A DNA stretch of 33,549 nt from the NCBI GenBank assembly GCA_002294005.1, contig DBEH01000049.1:38913-72461 (forward strand), given 5' to 3'. Below, in pieces: positions 1 through 8,312 of this stretch (position 1 is its first letter; every line of letters starts with the position of its first letter). The DNA comes from Firmicutes bacterium UBA911. GTDB taxonomy: Bacteria; Bacillota; Desulfotomaculia; Desulfotomaculales; Desulforudaceae. Below the pieces are notes generated by a model that was given only the letters and a program-made list of their open reading frames with translations, was not told the origin of the DNA and ran no database searches. Made by a program: the position numbers and the translations under genes.

Positions 1-1110
1 CTGAAGGACTGTGGTCCAGGTCATGACCAGTTCCGGGCGGGTCACGGCCTGGGTCACCAGCAGCGTCTCAACGACCGGAAACAGCAGCAGGGTTAACACC
101 GCCGCCAAGGCGGCATGTGCGACGCGGCCCACTAAGTACAGCCGGAGCCGGATGTCCGTCTGGGAAACAAAATTGGCGACTTGGGCCTGAATGGAAAGGC
201 CGCTCCAGGCCAGGATCAGCTGTACGGCCACCAATTGTTGAACCAGCGGTGCGGCGGTCTCACTCACCGCCCTGATCCCGAGAGTCATCTCAAAAAAGCC
301 GGTGGCCAACGCCGGGTTCAAAGACGGGTGCAAGCCAAGGGGCCCAAATAGCAGACCGAACAATGCGGCCAGGAGGCCGAGCAGTCCGAAGCTGTCCAAA
401 AGACGGATGGCGACGGCGAATAATACGATGAACCCACCAATCACCAGCAGTTTGCCCACGGCGGTTTTCACCGCCTCACCCAGAATCAGTCCCGGATGGC
501 GCCCGTCAGCAGTCATGAACTCGTGGGCGGCCCGCCTCCACAGGTGGCGGTATTCCCCGGTGTGCCGTCTCCGCTCGTGGGGGCGGTAGTGCCGGAACGC
601 AAGCCCCAGGGTGAGGTTGGCCGCATAGTGGATGCCCAGGAGAAAAGGCCCCAGCGCGGGGTTGTTAAAAAGCCCCACCGAGACGGCGACCAGAACGAAA
701 AGCGGGCTGGCGTTGCTGGTAAAGGAAAGCAGGTGTTCGGCCTCCACCCGCGTGCATTGCCCGGTGGAGCGGAGACGGGCGGAGAAACTGGCTCCGACCG
801 GATACCCGGACGTGTAACCCACGGCGACGGCGAACGAGGCGCTGCCCGGCAGGGAGAAGACCGGGCGCATGACCGGTTCCAACAGTACCCCGGCGAAACC
901 TACCAAGCCGAGAGCGAGCACCAGTTCGGACATGGCAAAAAAAGGAAAAAGGGCCGGAAACACGATATTCCACCAGGTATCGACTCCGAGGAGGGCTCCC
1001 TCGAACGCGGTGCGGGGGCGGGCGGCCAGGGCGACTAACAGAGCCAGCGTGAGTATGGCCGCTGGCAGCCTTCCGATACCAATACCTGAACGCATTGCAT
1101 GTTTCCCCAT
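1..1110 (-). CDS. ylbJ: Sporulation integral membrane protein YlbJ (5' part, runs off the left edge)
   Basis: Reading the minus strand from an ATG at 1110 gives 370 codons without a stop up to base 1, so the C-terminus is outside the window. The product is very hydrophobic, with membrane segments at about residues 13-30, 48-75, 130-160, 215-260 and 335-350. It carries the conserved YlbJ features VDTWWNIVFPALFPFF near residue 43 and a GYTSGYPVG stretch near residue 98. YlbJ-family proteins are nucleoside-transporter-like membrane proteins needed for spore formation, acting in the mother cell; the substrate is unknown to me. It diverges from the DUF177-rpmF unit, a common arrangement in spore formers. 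A second in-frame ATG lies five codons downstream (1095) and neither start has a clear ribosome-binding site. I see no convincing sporulation sigma-E promoter in the short divergent gap. Confidence 0.88.
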   Translation of the reverse strand, partial: MGKHAMRSGIGIGRLPAAILTLALLVALAARPRTAFEGALLGVDTWWNIVFPALFPFFAMSELVLALGLVGFAGVLLEPVMRPVFSLPGSASFAVAVGYTSGYPVGASFSARLRSTGQCTRVEAEHLLSFTSNASPLFVLVAVSVGLFNNPALGPFLLGIHYAANLTLGLAFRHYRPHERRRHTGEYRHLWRRAAHEFMTADGRHPGLILGEAVKTAVGKLLVIGGFIVLFAVAIRLLDSFGLLGLLAALFGLLFGPLGLHPSLNPALATGFFEMTLGIRAVSETAAPLVQQLVAVQLILAWSGLSIQAQVANFVSQTDIRLRLYLVGRVAHAALAAVLTLLLFPVVETLLVTQAVTRPELVMTWTTVLQ

Positions 1111-1195
1111 CTTCCCGGGTGGTGAGACCTGCAGCCGGGCGATTTCCGGCTAACAGAGCCTATGGCCGGCAAAGCCGCGTAAGACCAGGTTTTTA

Positions 1196-1224
1196 TTGAC
1201 AAGCCCAAGGGCCGCCATTATAAT
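1196..1224 (+). promoter_or_regulatory. Sigma-A promoter of the DUF177-rpmF unit
   Basis: A consensus -35 TTGACA at 1196-1201 is followed after exactly 17 bases by a consensus -10 TATAAT at 1219-1224. This predicts transcription from about 1231, just before the Shine-Dalgarno of the DUF177 gene. Upstream start codons of that frame, including the TTG inside the -35 box, are therefore not used. Confidence 0.9.
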
Positions 1225-1252
1225 GGGCCTGTTGGGCGATTGGGGGAAACCG

Positions 1253-1753
1253 ATGTTTCGGCTCGACCTAAACGCCGTCAGGGACCGGCAAGGCCAACCG
1301 GTGACCTTCGGTTTCCGGGGAGAGCTGCCGGAACTGGACCGGTTCGAAGGGGCCGGCCCCGGCGTGGGACCGGTGGATGTTACGGTTACGGTCACGTACC
1401 TGGAAGGGCTTTTCTGGCTGGAGGGCACCGTGGAGGGCCGGTTCGAGACGGAATGCGCCCGGTGTCTGGAGCCAGTCCGGTCTCCATTCAGCATCATGCT
1501 GGTTGAGAAGTATACCCTGGGACCGCAGGATGATGCCGTTGGAACACCGGTTGACGGTGATTTCATCGACTTGACCCAGAGAATTGTCGAGAGCGTGCTC
1601 CTGGCGCTGCCGATGAAGCCGTTGTGCAACCCCGATTGTCTGGGACTGTGTGCCGGATGCGGTCAGGTGCTTAACAAGGCCGCCTGCGATTGCCGACCCG
1701 ACGGTGTTGATCCCCGTCTGGCCGAATTGGGCAAGCTTTTGAAACCGGAATGA
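1253..1753 (+). CDS. DUF177 (YceD family) protein, putative 23S rRNA accumulation protein
   Basis: This 166-residue protein has the YceD/DUF177 layout. An acidic N-terminal half is followed by CARC near residue 73 and a cysteine-rich C-terminal part (CNPDCLGLCAGC, then CDC), which may bind metal. The family is almost always encoded directly before rpmF. It is linked to 23S rRNA levels in bacteria and plants; the biochemical role is not settled. I chose the ATG at 1253 because GGGGGAAA precedes it by a few bases and because the upstream in-frame starts fall inside the promoter. It ends 13 bases before rpmF and is surely cotranscribed with it. Confidence 0.88.
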   Translation: MFRLDLNAVRDRQGQPVTFGFRGELPELDRFEGAGPGVGPVDVTVTVTYLEGLFWLEGTVEGRFETECARCLEPVRSPFSIMLVEKYTLGPQDDAVGTPVDGDFIDLTQRIVESVLLALPMKPLCNPDCLGLCAGCGQVLNKAACDCRPDGVDPRLAELGKLLKPE

Positions 1754-1766
1754 AGGGGGTGGAATA

Positions 1767-1946
1767 ATGGGAGTCCCCAAGCGGAAGCATTCCAAGCAGC
1801 GTCAGCGCACGCGGCGCGCGGGGTGGAAGACCGAAGCGCCCACCCTGGTGAATTGCCCGCAGTGCCGGGAGCGGATGGTTCCGCACCGGGTCTGCCCGGG
1901 ATGCGGGTTCTACAAAGCGAAAAAGGTCGTAAACGTCGATAAATAA
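1767..1946 (+). CDS. rpmF: 50S ribosomal protein L32
   Basis: A 59-codon gene beginning with the typical L32 start MGVPKRKHSKQRQRTRRA. It has a zinc-ribbon pair, CPQC near residue 30 and CPGC near residue 44, so this is the zinc-binding (C+) form. AAGGGGGTGG stands a few bases before the ATG. L32 is a structural protein of the large ribosomal subunit. The stop codon lies inside the left arm of the following terminator hairpin. Confidence 0.96.
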   Translation: MGVPKRKHSKQRQRTRRAGWKTEAPTLVNCPQCRERMVPHRVCPGCGFYKAKKVVNVDK

Positions 1947-1975
1947 GCTTTTGGTTCACCAAAAGCTTATTTTTT
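1942..1975 (+). terminator. Strong intrinsic terminator after rpmF
   Basis: A perfect 13-bp stem (1942-1954 with 1959-1971) and a TTCA loop are followed by an uninterrupted T-run to 1975. The rpmF stop codon (1944-1946) sits inside the left arm. The hairpin separates the DUF177-rpmF unit from the fatty-acid operon. The A-tract/T-tract symmetry is weak on the other strand. Confidence 0.92.
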
Positions 1976-1982
1976 ACCGCTG

Positions 1983-2011
1983 TTGCTTTTAACTGGCAAG
2001 TTGGATATACT
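1983..2011 (+). promoter_or_regulatory. Probable sigma-A promoter of the plsX-fab operon
   Basis: TTGCTT at 1983-1988 and TATACT at 2006-2011 are separated by 17 bases, directly after the rpmF terminator and 34 bases before plsX. I see no convincing FapR operator (a long AT-rich inverted repeat) and no fapR gene beside it, unlike in Bacillus. Confidence 0.65.
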
Positions 2012-2045
2012 CTCACTTATAGAATGATCCGGGGGGGGCCGGTAG

Positions 2046-3053
2046 TTGCGCATTGCGGTAGACGCTATGGGAGGCGATTTCGCTCCCCGGGAGATCATCA
2101 GGGGTGCGGAGGCGGCAGCCCGTGAGTGGGGTTTTGAGGTTGTCCTGGTAGGAGACGAAGAGGCCATCGCCGAGCACATCGATTCAGCCTCACGCCTTCC
2201 GGTGGTGCATGCCCCGCAGGTTGTGCAAATGGATGAGTCCCCTGTGACGGCCGTGAAGCGTAAACCCGATTCTTCGGTGGTCAAGGCCGTCGAGCTGGTC
2301 AGGGACGGCCGGGCCGATGCGGCCGTGTCCGCCGGCCATACCGGTGCCATCTTCGCCGCCAGTTTGCTCCGGTTGGGGAGAATCCGCGGTGTCGAGCGTC
2401 CGGCATTGGTCAGCGTTATCCCGAACGAAAAGGGTCAAACCGTGCTCTTGGACATCGGCGCCAACGTGGATTGCAAGCCGGAGCACTTGCTGAAGTTCGG
2501 CATAATGGGCAGCCTGTATGCCGGGAAGGTGCTGGGCGTTTCCAATCCCCGGGTGGGTCTTTTGAGTATCGGTGAGGAATCTTCCAAGGGAAACGAGCAA
2601 ACCCTGACGGTGTTCCCGCTGTTTAAACGGGCCCCGTTTGATTTTGTGGGCAACGTGGAGGGTGGGGACCTGTTCGGCGGCCGTGTGGATGTGGTGGTCT
2701 GCGACGGGTTTGTCGGCAACATTGCGTTGAAAACAGGAGAAGGCGTGGTTCGGACGTTGGAAAAGGCGGTAAAGCAGGAAGCGGCCACCAATTGGGTTTC
2801 AAAAGTCTGTGCGTTGCCCACTGTCTATATGCTCCGGAACGTACGCAAGCGCTTCGACTACACCGAGTACGGCGGTGCCCCGTTGCTGGGGGTCAACGGG
2901 GTGGTGGTGGTGAGTCACGGCCGGTCTAACGCCAAGGCCGTAAAAAACGCCATCCGCGTGGCCGGTGAAGCGGTGCGGACAAACCTGGTCGGGACCATCG
3001 CCGACGGCATCGCCAAGGTACGGGAGAATGGAGCCGGGACCGCTGATGGCTGA
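2046..3053 (+). CDS. plsX: Phosphate acyltransferase PlsX
   Basis: PlsX converts acyl-ACP and phosphate to acyl-phosphate, the acyl donor for PlsY in the first step of phosphatidic acid synthesis at the membrane. The 335-residue length is normal. The N-terminus MRIAVDAMGGDFAP is the family signature, and the AGHTGA, DIGANVDC and CDGFVGNIALK motifs follow at about residues 97, 138 and 218. Translation starts at a TTG at 2046 behind a run of eight G residues. plsX opens the fab operon and overlaps fabH by 8 bases, suggesting coupled translation of lipid and fatty-acid genes. Confidence 0.95.
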   Translation: MRIAVDAMGGDFAPREIIRGAEAAAREWGFEVVLVGDEEAIAEHIDSASRLPVVHAPQVVQMDESPVTAVKRKPDSSVVKAVELVRDGRADAAVSAGHTGAIFAASLLRLGRIRGVERPALVSVIPNEKGQTVLLDIGANVDCKPEHLLKFGIMGSLYAGKVLGVSNPRVGLLSIGEESSKGNEQTLTVFPLFKRAPFDFVGNVEGGDLFGGRVDVVVCDGFVGNIALKTGEGVVRTLEKAVKQEAATNWVSKVCALPTVYMLRNVRKRFDYTEYGGAPLLGVNGVVVVSHGRSNAKAVKNAIRVAGEAVRTNLVGTIADGIAKVRENGAGTADG

Positions 3054-4056
3054 GCGGATTTCGGCCGGAATCGTCGGCATTGGGACCTGTGTGCCGGAGA
3101 AGGTTCTCACCAATCAGGAACTGGAAGCGCTGGTGGATACTTCAGACCAGTGGATCCGCGACCGCACCGGGATCCGGGAGCGCCGGATCGTTGATCCGGG
3201 CCAGTCCACATCGGACCTGGCCGTTGTCGCCGCCCGCCGGGCCCTGGCCGACGGCGGCATCGGACCCGGCGAGCTGGACTTGATTATTGTGGCCACGGCC
3301 ACTCCGGACATGACTTTTCCGTCCACGGCCAGCCTGGTGCAGGAACGCCTGGGTTGCGGGCCGGTACCGGCTTTTGATCTCTCCGCCGGGTGCACCGGTT
3401 TTATGTACGGCTTGGTGGTTGGCGCGCAGTTTGTCGTCGCCGGTACTTACCGGACGGTGCTGGTGATCGGCGCGGAGACTATTTCCAGGATTCTGAACTG
3501 GGAAGACCGGACCACCTGTGTGCTTTTCGGGGACGGAGCCGGGGCCGTGGTGCTGCGACCGGTTTCACCCGGACGGGGCATGCTGGCGGCCCGGCTCGGT
3601 TCCGACGGTTCCGGAGGCGACCTTCTGAAAGTGCCCGCGGGGGGTTCCAGACTGCCGGCCTCAGCGCTCACCGTGGAACAGAAGCTGCACTTCGTGCACA
3701 TGAACGGGCGTGAAGTGTTCCGGTTTGCCGTCCGCATTATGGGTGAGGCGGCCGCCGAGGTGATCCGGGAGGCCGGTCTCAGGCAGGACCAGATCGATCT
3801 GTTTATCCCCCACCAGGCGAATATTCGGATTATCGAGGCGGCGGCCAAGCGGCTGGACCTGCCCATGGACCGGGTCGTGGTCAACGTGGACCGCTACGGC
3901 AACACTTCCTCCGCCTCCATCCCGCTGGCCCTGGAAGAGGCCGTGCTTTCCGGCCGCCTGGCGGACGGCGACCGGGTGGTGATGGTCGGCTTCGGCGCCG
4001 GGCTGACCTGGGCTGCGGTCGTATTGGATTGGGTCGGCACCGGCGGACCGGGTTAG
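3046..4056 (+). CDS. fabH: 3-oxoacyl-ACP synthase III (FabH)
   Basis: FabH condenses acetyl-CoA or branched acyl-CoA with malonyl-ACP to begin fatty-acid synthesis. The 336-residue protein shows the full catalytic triad: Cys116 in SAGCTGF, His256 in IPHQANIRI and Asn286 in YGNTSSASIP. I chose the ATG at 3046 (MAERISAGIVGIG) because it matches the family N-terminus. An ATG at 3028 in the same frame would add six residues and cannot be ruled out. The start overlaps the end of plsX, and fabK follows after 31 bases with a strong ribosome-binding site. Confidence 0.95.
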   Translation: MAERISAGIVGIGTCVPEKVLTNQELEALVDTSDQWIRDRTGIRERRIVDPGQSTSDLAVVAARRALADGGIGPGELDLIIVATATPDMTFPSTASLVQERLGCGPVPAFDLSAGCTGFMYGLVVGAQFVVAGTYRTVLVIGAETISRILNWEDRTTCVLFGDGAGAVVLRPVSPGRGMLAARLGSDGSGGDLLKVPAGGSRLPASALTVEQKLHFVHMNGREVFRFAVRIMGEAAAEVIREAGLRQDQIDLFIPHQANIRIIEAAAKRLDLPMDRVVVNVDRYGNTSSASIPLALEEAVLSGRLADGDRVVMVGFGAGLTWAAVVLDWVGTGGPG

Positions 4057-4087
4057 AGAAACCGTTTGCTTGAGGAGGTTCCAAAAA

Positions 4088-5035
4088 GTGCTTAAGACCG
4101 AGATTTGTGAGTTGCTGGGTATCGAGTACCCGATTCTGCAGGGCGGGATGGCCTGGGTTTCGGAGGCCAAGCTGGCGGCGGCTGTTTCCGAAGGCGGCGG
4201 CCTGGGAATTATCGGCACCGGTCAGGCGCCGCCGGACTGGGTCCAAACGCAGATACGCGCCGCAAAATCGCTTACGGGTAAGCCGTTCGGTGTAAACGTC
4301 ATGCTGCTCTCGCCGTTTGCGGACGAGGTTATGCGGGTGGTTTTCGAGGAACGCGTCGCCGTGGTCACCACCGGAGCCGGCAACCCGGGCAAGTACATCA
4401 ATGCGCTGCGGGAGGTGGGCTGCCGGGTGATACCGGTCGTACCCTCGGTCGCCTTGGCCCGGCGTTTGGAGCAGACCGGGGTGGACGCCCTGATCGCGGA
4501 GGGCATGGAGTCCGGCGGCCACATCGGGGAATTGACGACCATGGTGCTGGTACCCCAGATTGTGGATGCCGTCAGCCTCCCGGTGATCGCCGCCGGAGGC
4601 ATCGGTGACGGCCGGGGGGTAGCGGCGGCGTTCGCGTTGGGTGCGAAGGGGGTACAGTTGGGTACCCGCTTCATCTGCGCCGAGGAGTGCACGGTACATC
4701 CGTTGGTGAAGGAGAAGGTCCTCAAAGCCAAGGACCGGGACACCGTAGTCAGCGGGCGGAGCACCGGTCATCCGGTAAGGTGCCTTAAGAACAAGCTGAC
4801 GCGGCAGTTCGAGGAATTGGAGGCCAGGCAGGCACCCCCGGAAGAGCTGGAGAAATTAGGAGTGGGCAAACTGCGGGCGGCCATGGTGGAAGGGGATGTG
4901 GAATACGGTTCGGTGATGGCGGGCCAGATTGCGGCCCTGGTCAACGAAATCAAGCCGGCCGGGGAAATCATCCGGCAACTGGTGTCGGAGACGGAACAGG
5001 TCGTGGAACGGTTGGCCCGAGCGGAAGCAACCTAA
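4088..5035 (+). CDS. fabK: Enoyl-ACP reductase II (FabK), FMN-dependent
   Basis: FabK carries out the last step of each elongation cycle, reducing enoyl-ACP with NAD(P)H and flavin. It replaces FabI and is insensitive to triclosan. The 315-residue protein has the nitronate-monooxygenase-type barrel: an N-terminal YPILQGGMAWVS, a catalytic-type ESGGHIGE near residue 143, the flavin-phosphate-binding AAGGIGDGRG near 172 and GVQLGTRF near 191. The GTG at 4088 stands 9 bases after GAGGAGG. The upstream in-frame TTG at 4070 overlaps that site and is rejected. Position inside a fab operon favours FabK over a true nitronate monooxygenase. The stop shares one base with the fabD start. Confidence 0.93.
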   Translation: MLKTEICELLGIEYPILQGGMAWVSEAKLAAAVSEGGGLGIIGTGQAPPDWVQTQIRAAKSLTGKPFGVNVMLLSPFADEVMRVVFEERVAVVTTGAGNPGKYINALREVGCRVIPVVPSVALARRLEQTGVDALIAEGMESGGHIGELTTMVLVPQIVDAVSLPVIAAGGIGDGRGVAAAFALGAKGVQLGTRFICAEECTVHPLVKEKVLKAKDRDTVVSGRSTGHPVRCLKNKLTRQFEELEARQAPPEELEKLGVGKLRAAMVEGDVEYGSVMAGQIAALVNEIKPAGEIIRQLVSETEQVVERLARAEAT

Positions 5036-5976
5036 TGAAAACGGCCTTTTTGTTTCCCGGCCAGGGTTCCCAGTACGTGGGCATGGGTGAAGAGCTGCAC
5101 CGCAACTACCCGGTGGTGAGGCGGATCCTCACCCGTGCCGATGAAGTCCTCGGCTTTTCCCTGACCCGGCTTTGTTTTGAAGGACCCCGGGAGGAACTTC
5201 AAAAAACGGCCAACACTCAGCCGGCGGTGTTTGCGGTCAGTATTGCCTGTTTCGAAGTGCTCCGCGAAAAAGGAATCACACCGGACGTAGTCGCCGGGCA
5301 CAGCCTGGGTGAGTATACCGCCCTGGCCGTGGCCGGCGCCTTTTCGTTCGAGGATGGTTTGCGCCTGGTGCGCCGGCGGGGACAGCTCATGCAGGAAGCC
5401 GTTCCCCTTGGGACCGGCGGCATGGTGGCCGTCCTGGGACTGGAGCGGGAAGCCCTCAAGGAAATCGTGGCCGAGGCCGGGCGGGCGGGCGTGATCAACC
5501 CGGCCAATTTCAACTGCCCGGGACAGGTGGTGCTGGCGGGAGAAATGCCCGCTCTGGAGCGGGCCGTGGACCTGGCGAAACAGGCCGGAGCAAAGAAGTG
5601 TGTGCCGCTTTCGGTCAGCGGGCCGTTTCACTCCTCCCTGATGCGCAACGCCGGGGAACGCCTGGCTCAAGCTCTTGACGGCATCGAGATTAGGGATCCC
5701 CAGACGCCGGTGGTGGCCAACGTTGACGGCCGGTTCCTGACGGCGGCGGCGGAAGTAAAGGCGGCACTGGTCCGGCAGATTTACAGTCCGGTCCGCTGGG
5801 AGGAAGGGATACAGGCGCTTATTGGGGCCGGAGTGCGCACTTTTGTGGAGGTAGGTCCCGGCAAGGTGCTGTCCGGGCTGGTTAAAAAGATCGCCTCCCG
5901 GGAGGCCGTCATCCTGAACGTGGAGGACGGGGATTCCCTGCAAAAAGTCCTTGCGCGCCTGGAGGAGGTTGGCTAG
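5035..5976 (+). CDS. fabD: Malonyl-CoA:ACP transacylase (FabD)
   Basis: FabD loads malonate from CoA onto acyl carrier protein. The 313-residue product begins MKTAFLFPGQGSQYVGMG. It carries the nucleophile Ser90 in AGHSLGEYTAL, the catalytic His199 in SGPFHSSLM, and the C-terminal EVGPGKVLSGL. Its ATG overlaps the fabK stop (TAATG), and fabG follows after one base, so the three genes are translated as a coupled set. Confidence 0.96.
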   Translation: MKTAFLFPGQGSQYVGMGEELHRNYPVVRRILTRADEVLGFSLTRLCFEGPREELQKTANTQPAVFAVSIACFEVLREKGITPDVVAGHSLGEYTALAVAGAFSFEDGLRLVRRRGQLMQEAVPLGTGGMVAVLGLEREALKEIVAEAGRAGVINPANFNCPGQVVLAGEMPALERAVDLAKQAGAKKCVPLSVSGPFHSSLMRNAGERLAQALDGIEIRDPQTPVVANVDGRFLTAAAEVKAALVRQIYSPVRWEEGIQALIGAGVRTFVEVGPGKVLSGLVKKIASREAVILNVEDGDSLQKVLARLEEVG

Positions 5977-5977
5977 A

Positions 5978-6721
5978 ATGAGACTTGACGGAAGGACGGC
6001 CTTGGTGACCGGGGCCTCGCGTGGTATCGGGCGGGCCGTGGCTTTGGCTCTGGCCGCCGCCGGGGCCGACTTGGTCCTGAACTACGCCAGCAACACCACG
6101 GCGGCCGAGCAGGTGGCGGCCGAAGCCGAACGTTCAGGCTCCAGAGTGCTATTGTTCCGGGCTGACATCTCCCGGCCGCTGGAAGCGGCGGAGTTGATCC
6201 AAGCCGGACTTAACGGACTGGGAGGACTGGACATCCTGGTGAATAACGCCGGGATTACCCGGGACAACCTGCTACTGCGGATGACTGATCAAGATTGGGA
6301 AGAGGTATTGAACGTAAACCTGAAAGGGGCTTTCAACACCACCCGGGCGGCACTCCGGCCCATGATCAAAGCCCGCCGGGGCCGGATCATTAATATTTCG
6401 TCCGTGATCGGACTGCGGGGCAACGCCGGTCAGGCGAACTATGCCGCCGCAAAGGCCGGCCTGATCGGATTCACCAAGTCGGTGGCCAGGGAAGTCGGTT
6501 CGCGCCACATCACGGTGAATGCGGTTGCGCCGGGCTTCATCCAGACCGACATGACCCAGGGACTGTCCCCGGCGGTGCGTGAGCGCTTGGTTTCCGAGAT
6601 TCCGCTGGGGCGTTTAGGCACCCCTGAGGACGTGGCGGCGCTAGTCGTCTTTTTGGCCGGTGATGCGGCGGGATATATCACCGGGCAGGTGATCGCCGTC
6701 GACGGTGGCTTGGCCTTATAG
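5978..6721 (+). CDS. fabG: 3-oxoacyl-ACP reductase (FabG)
   Basis: FabG is a short-chain dehydrogenase that reduces 3-oxoacyl-ACP with NADPH. The 247-residue protein has the cofactor motif TGASRGIG near residue 14, NNAG near 87 and the catalytic Ser142, Tyr155 and Lys159. It ends in the typical GQVIAVDGGL. The ATG at 5978 lies 9 bases after GGAGGAGG, which is embedded in the last codons of fabD. Longer in-frame starts inside fabD are rejected. Confidence 0.96.
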   Translation: MRLDGRTALVTGASRGIGRAVALALAAAGADLVLNYASNTTAAEQVAAEAERSGSRVLLFRADISRPLEAAELIQAGLNGLGGLDILVNNAGITRDNLLLRMTDQDWEEVLNVNLKGAFNTTRAALRPMIKARRGRIINISSVIGLRGNAGQANYAAAKAGLIGFTKSVAREVGSRHITVNAVAPGFIQTDMTQGLSPAVRERLVSEIPLGRLGTPEDVAALVVFLAGDAAGYITGQVIAVDGGLAL

Positions 6722-6791
6722 GAGCGCGAGAGCTTGGATGGCGCGCTGAAATTAAACAAAGGCCCAGGCACTGGAAGGGGGTGACAGGCAA

Positions 6792-7025
6792 ATGTCCGAA
6801 AAGTACCAAAAAATACAATCACTGATTGTGGAACAACTGGGGGTGGACGAAGAAGAGGTTACTCTAGAGGCCTCATTTGTAGATGATCTTGGCGCTGATT
6901 CCCTGGACCTGGTGGAACTGGTAATGGCCTTTGAGGAGGCTTTTGAGATACGCATTCCCGATGAGGATGCCGAAAAGATCCGTACCGTCGGCAACGTCAT
7001 AACCTACATTGACGAACGGGGTTAG
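6792..7025 (+). CDS. acpP: Acyl carrier protein
   Basis: A 77-residue acidic protein with the phosphopantetheine attachment site DSL (Ser37) in the classic LGADSLDLVEL context. ACP carries the growing acyl chain through all fab enzymes. A GGAAGGGGGTGA ribosome-binding region precedes the ATG. The 70-base gap after fabG holds no clear promoter or terminator. Confidence 0.97.
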   Translation: MSEKYQKIQSLIVEQLGVDEEEVTLEASFVDDLGADSLDLVELVMAFEEAFEIRIPDEDAEKIRTVGNVITYIDERG

Positions 7026-7058
7026 CGTTCCCGGCCCTGCCTGGGGGAGGTGGTTTTA

Positions 7059-8312
7059 TTGCGGCCGCGAGTGGTAATTACCGGTATGGGGGTGATCACG
7101 CCCCTGGGCACCGGTCTGGAGCCGTTCTGGTCCGCCCTGGTCGCGGGGCGTTCCGGAATCAGAATCATCCAGTCGTTTGACGCCGGCGCTTTCAGAACAC
7201 GGATCGCCGGTGAAGTGCCCGATTTCGAACCGGCGGACTACATCGAGAAGAAAGAATCCCGGCGCATGGATCGTTACGCGCAGTTTGCGGTGGCCGGCAC
7301 GGGGATGGCGATTAAAGACGCCGGTCTTGAACTGGAAGGCCTCCGCCGGGAGCGCGTGGGAGTGGTCATTGGTTCCGGAATCGGCGGCATGCACACCTTC
7401 GAGGATCAGGCCCGGGTCCTGTTCGAACGCGGGCCCGACCGCGTGAGCCCCTTTTTTGTGCCGATGATGATCGCGAACATGGCGGCCGGCCAGGTCGGGT
7501 TGACCTACAAGCTGTACGGGCCCAACGTGACCGTGGTTACCGCCTGCGCCTCCGGCAACCACGCGATCGGGGACGCCTTCAAGGTAATCCAGCGCGGCGA
7601 TGCCGACATCATCATCTCCGGCGGCACGGAAGCCCCGATCACCCCGCTGGGTCTGGCCGGTTTTTGCGCGATGAAGGCGATTTCGGCGCGCAACGAAGCC
7701 CCGGAGCAAGCCTCGCGGCCCTTTGACGCCGAGCGGGACGGGTTCGTTATGTCCGAGGGCTGCGGAATTCTGGTGCTGGAAAGCCTGGAACACGCCCGGC
7801 AACGAGGGGCTCCGCGGATTTACGCCGAGGTCGTCGGGTACGGCACCAGTTGCGACGCCTACCACATCACCGCCCCCGATCCGGAAGGATTGGGCGCGGC
7901 ACGTTCGATGCAGGCCGCTCTGCGCGATGCGGCCGTCGAACCGGACGAGGTGGACTACATAAACGCTCACGGTACTTCAACGTCTTTGAACGACCGGGTG
8001 GAGACCGTCGCCATCAAGAGCGTTTTCGGCTCCGCCGCCTCCAGACTGGCGGTCAGTTCGACCAAGTCCATGACCGGACACCTGCTGGGCGCCGCGGGAG
8101 GCCTGGAGGCGGCGATCTGCGCCCTGGTGCTCCATCGGGGGGTAATCCCCCCGACAATCAACTATCAATATCCGGACCCGGAATGCGACCTGGACTACGT
8201 GCCGAACTCGCTCCGGGAGGCCCGGGTGCGGGTTTGCCTGTCCAACGCCTTCGGCTTCGGTGGTCACAACGCCACCCTGGCTTTTCGAAGGTACGAGGAT
8301 GGTGACCGGTAG
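7059..8312 (+). CDS. fabF: 3-oxoacyl-ACP synthase II (FabF)
   Basis: FabF elongates acyl-ACP with malonyl-ACP. The 417-residue protein shows the Cys163 (TACASG), His304 (NAHGTST) and His341 (KSMTGHLLGAAGG) triad, and the C-terminal gate GFGGHNA. The TTG at 7059 is chosen because GGGGGAGG ends 8 bases before it; the in-frame GTG at 7050 overlaps that site. It is a useful internal reference for the unusual ketosynthase at the right end of this window. Its stop overlaps the rnc GTG by one base. Confidence 0.95.
   Translation: MRPRVVITGMGVITPLGTGLEPFWSALVAGRSGIRIIQSFDAGAFRTRIAGEVPDFEPADYIEKKESRRMDRYAQFAVAGTGMAIKDAGLELEGLRRERVGVVIGSGIGGMHTFEDQARVLFERGPDRVSPFFVPMMIANMAAGQVGLTYKLYGPNVTVVTACASGNHAIGDAFKVIQRGDADIIISGGTEAPITPLGLAGFCAMKAISARNEAPEQASRPFDAERDGFVMSEGCGILVLESLEHARQRGAPRIYAEVVGYGTSCDAYHITAPDPEGLGAARSMQAALRDAAVEPDEVDYINAHGTSTSLNDRVETVAIKSVFGSAASRLAVSSTKSMTGHLLGAAGGLEAAICALVLHRGVIPPTINYQYPDPECDLDYVPNSLREARVRVCLSNAFGFGGHNATLAFRRYEDGDR

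Noticed and set aside
302..1038. Plus-strand open frames opposite ylbJ
   Set aside because: They show no family motifs and mirror the codons of the clear YlbJ protein on the minus strand.
1140..1190. GGCAAAGCC-like stretch resembling part of a cyclic-di-GMP riboswitch
   Set aside because: Only a short piece matches, the paired helices are absent, and it lies upstream of the promoter, so it is not in the transcript.
1196..1252. Longer start for the DUF177 gene (TTG at 1196)
   Set aside because: The codon is part of the -35 box and transcription would begin after it; the ATG at 1253 has its own ribosome-binding site.
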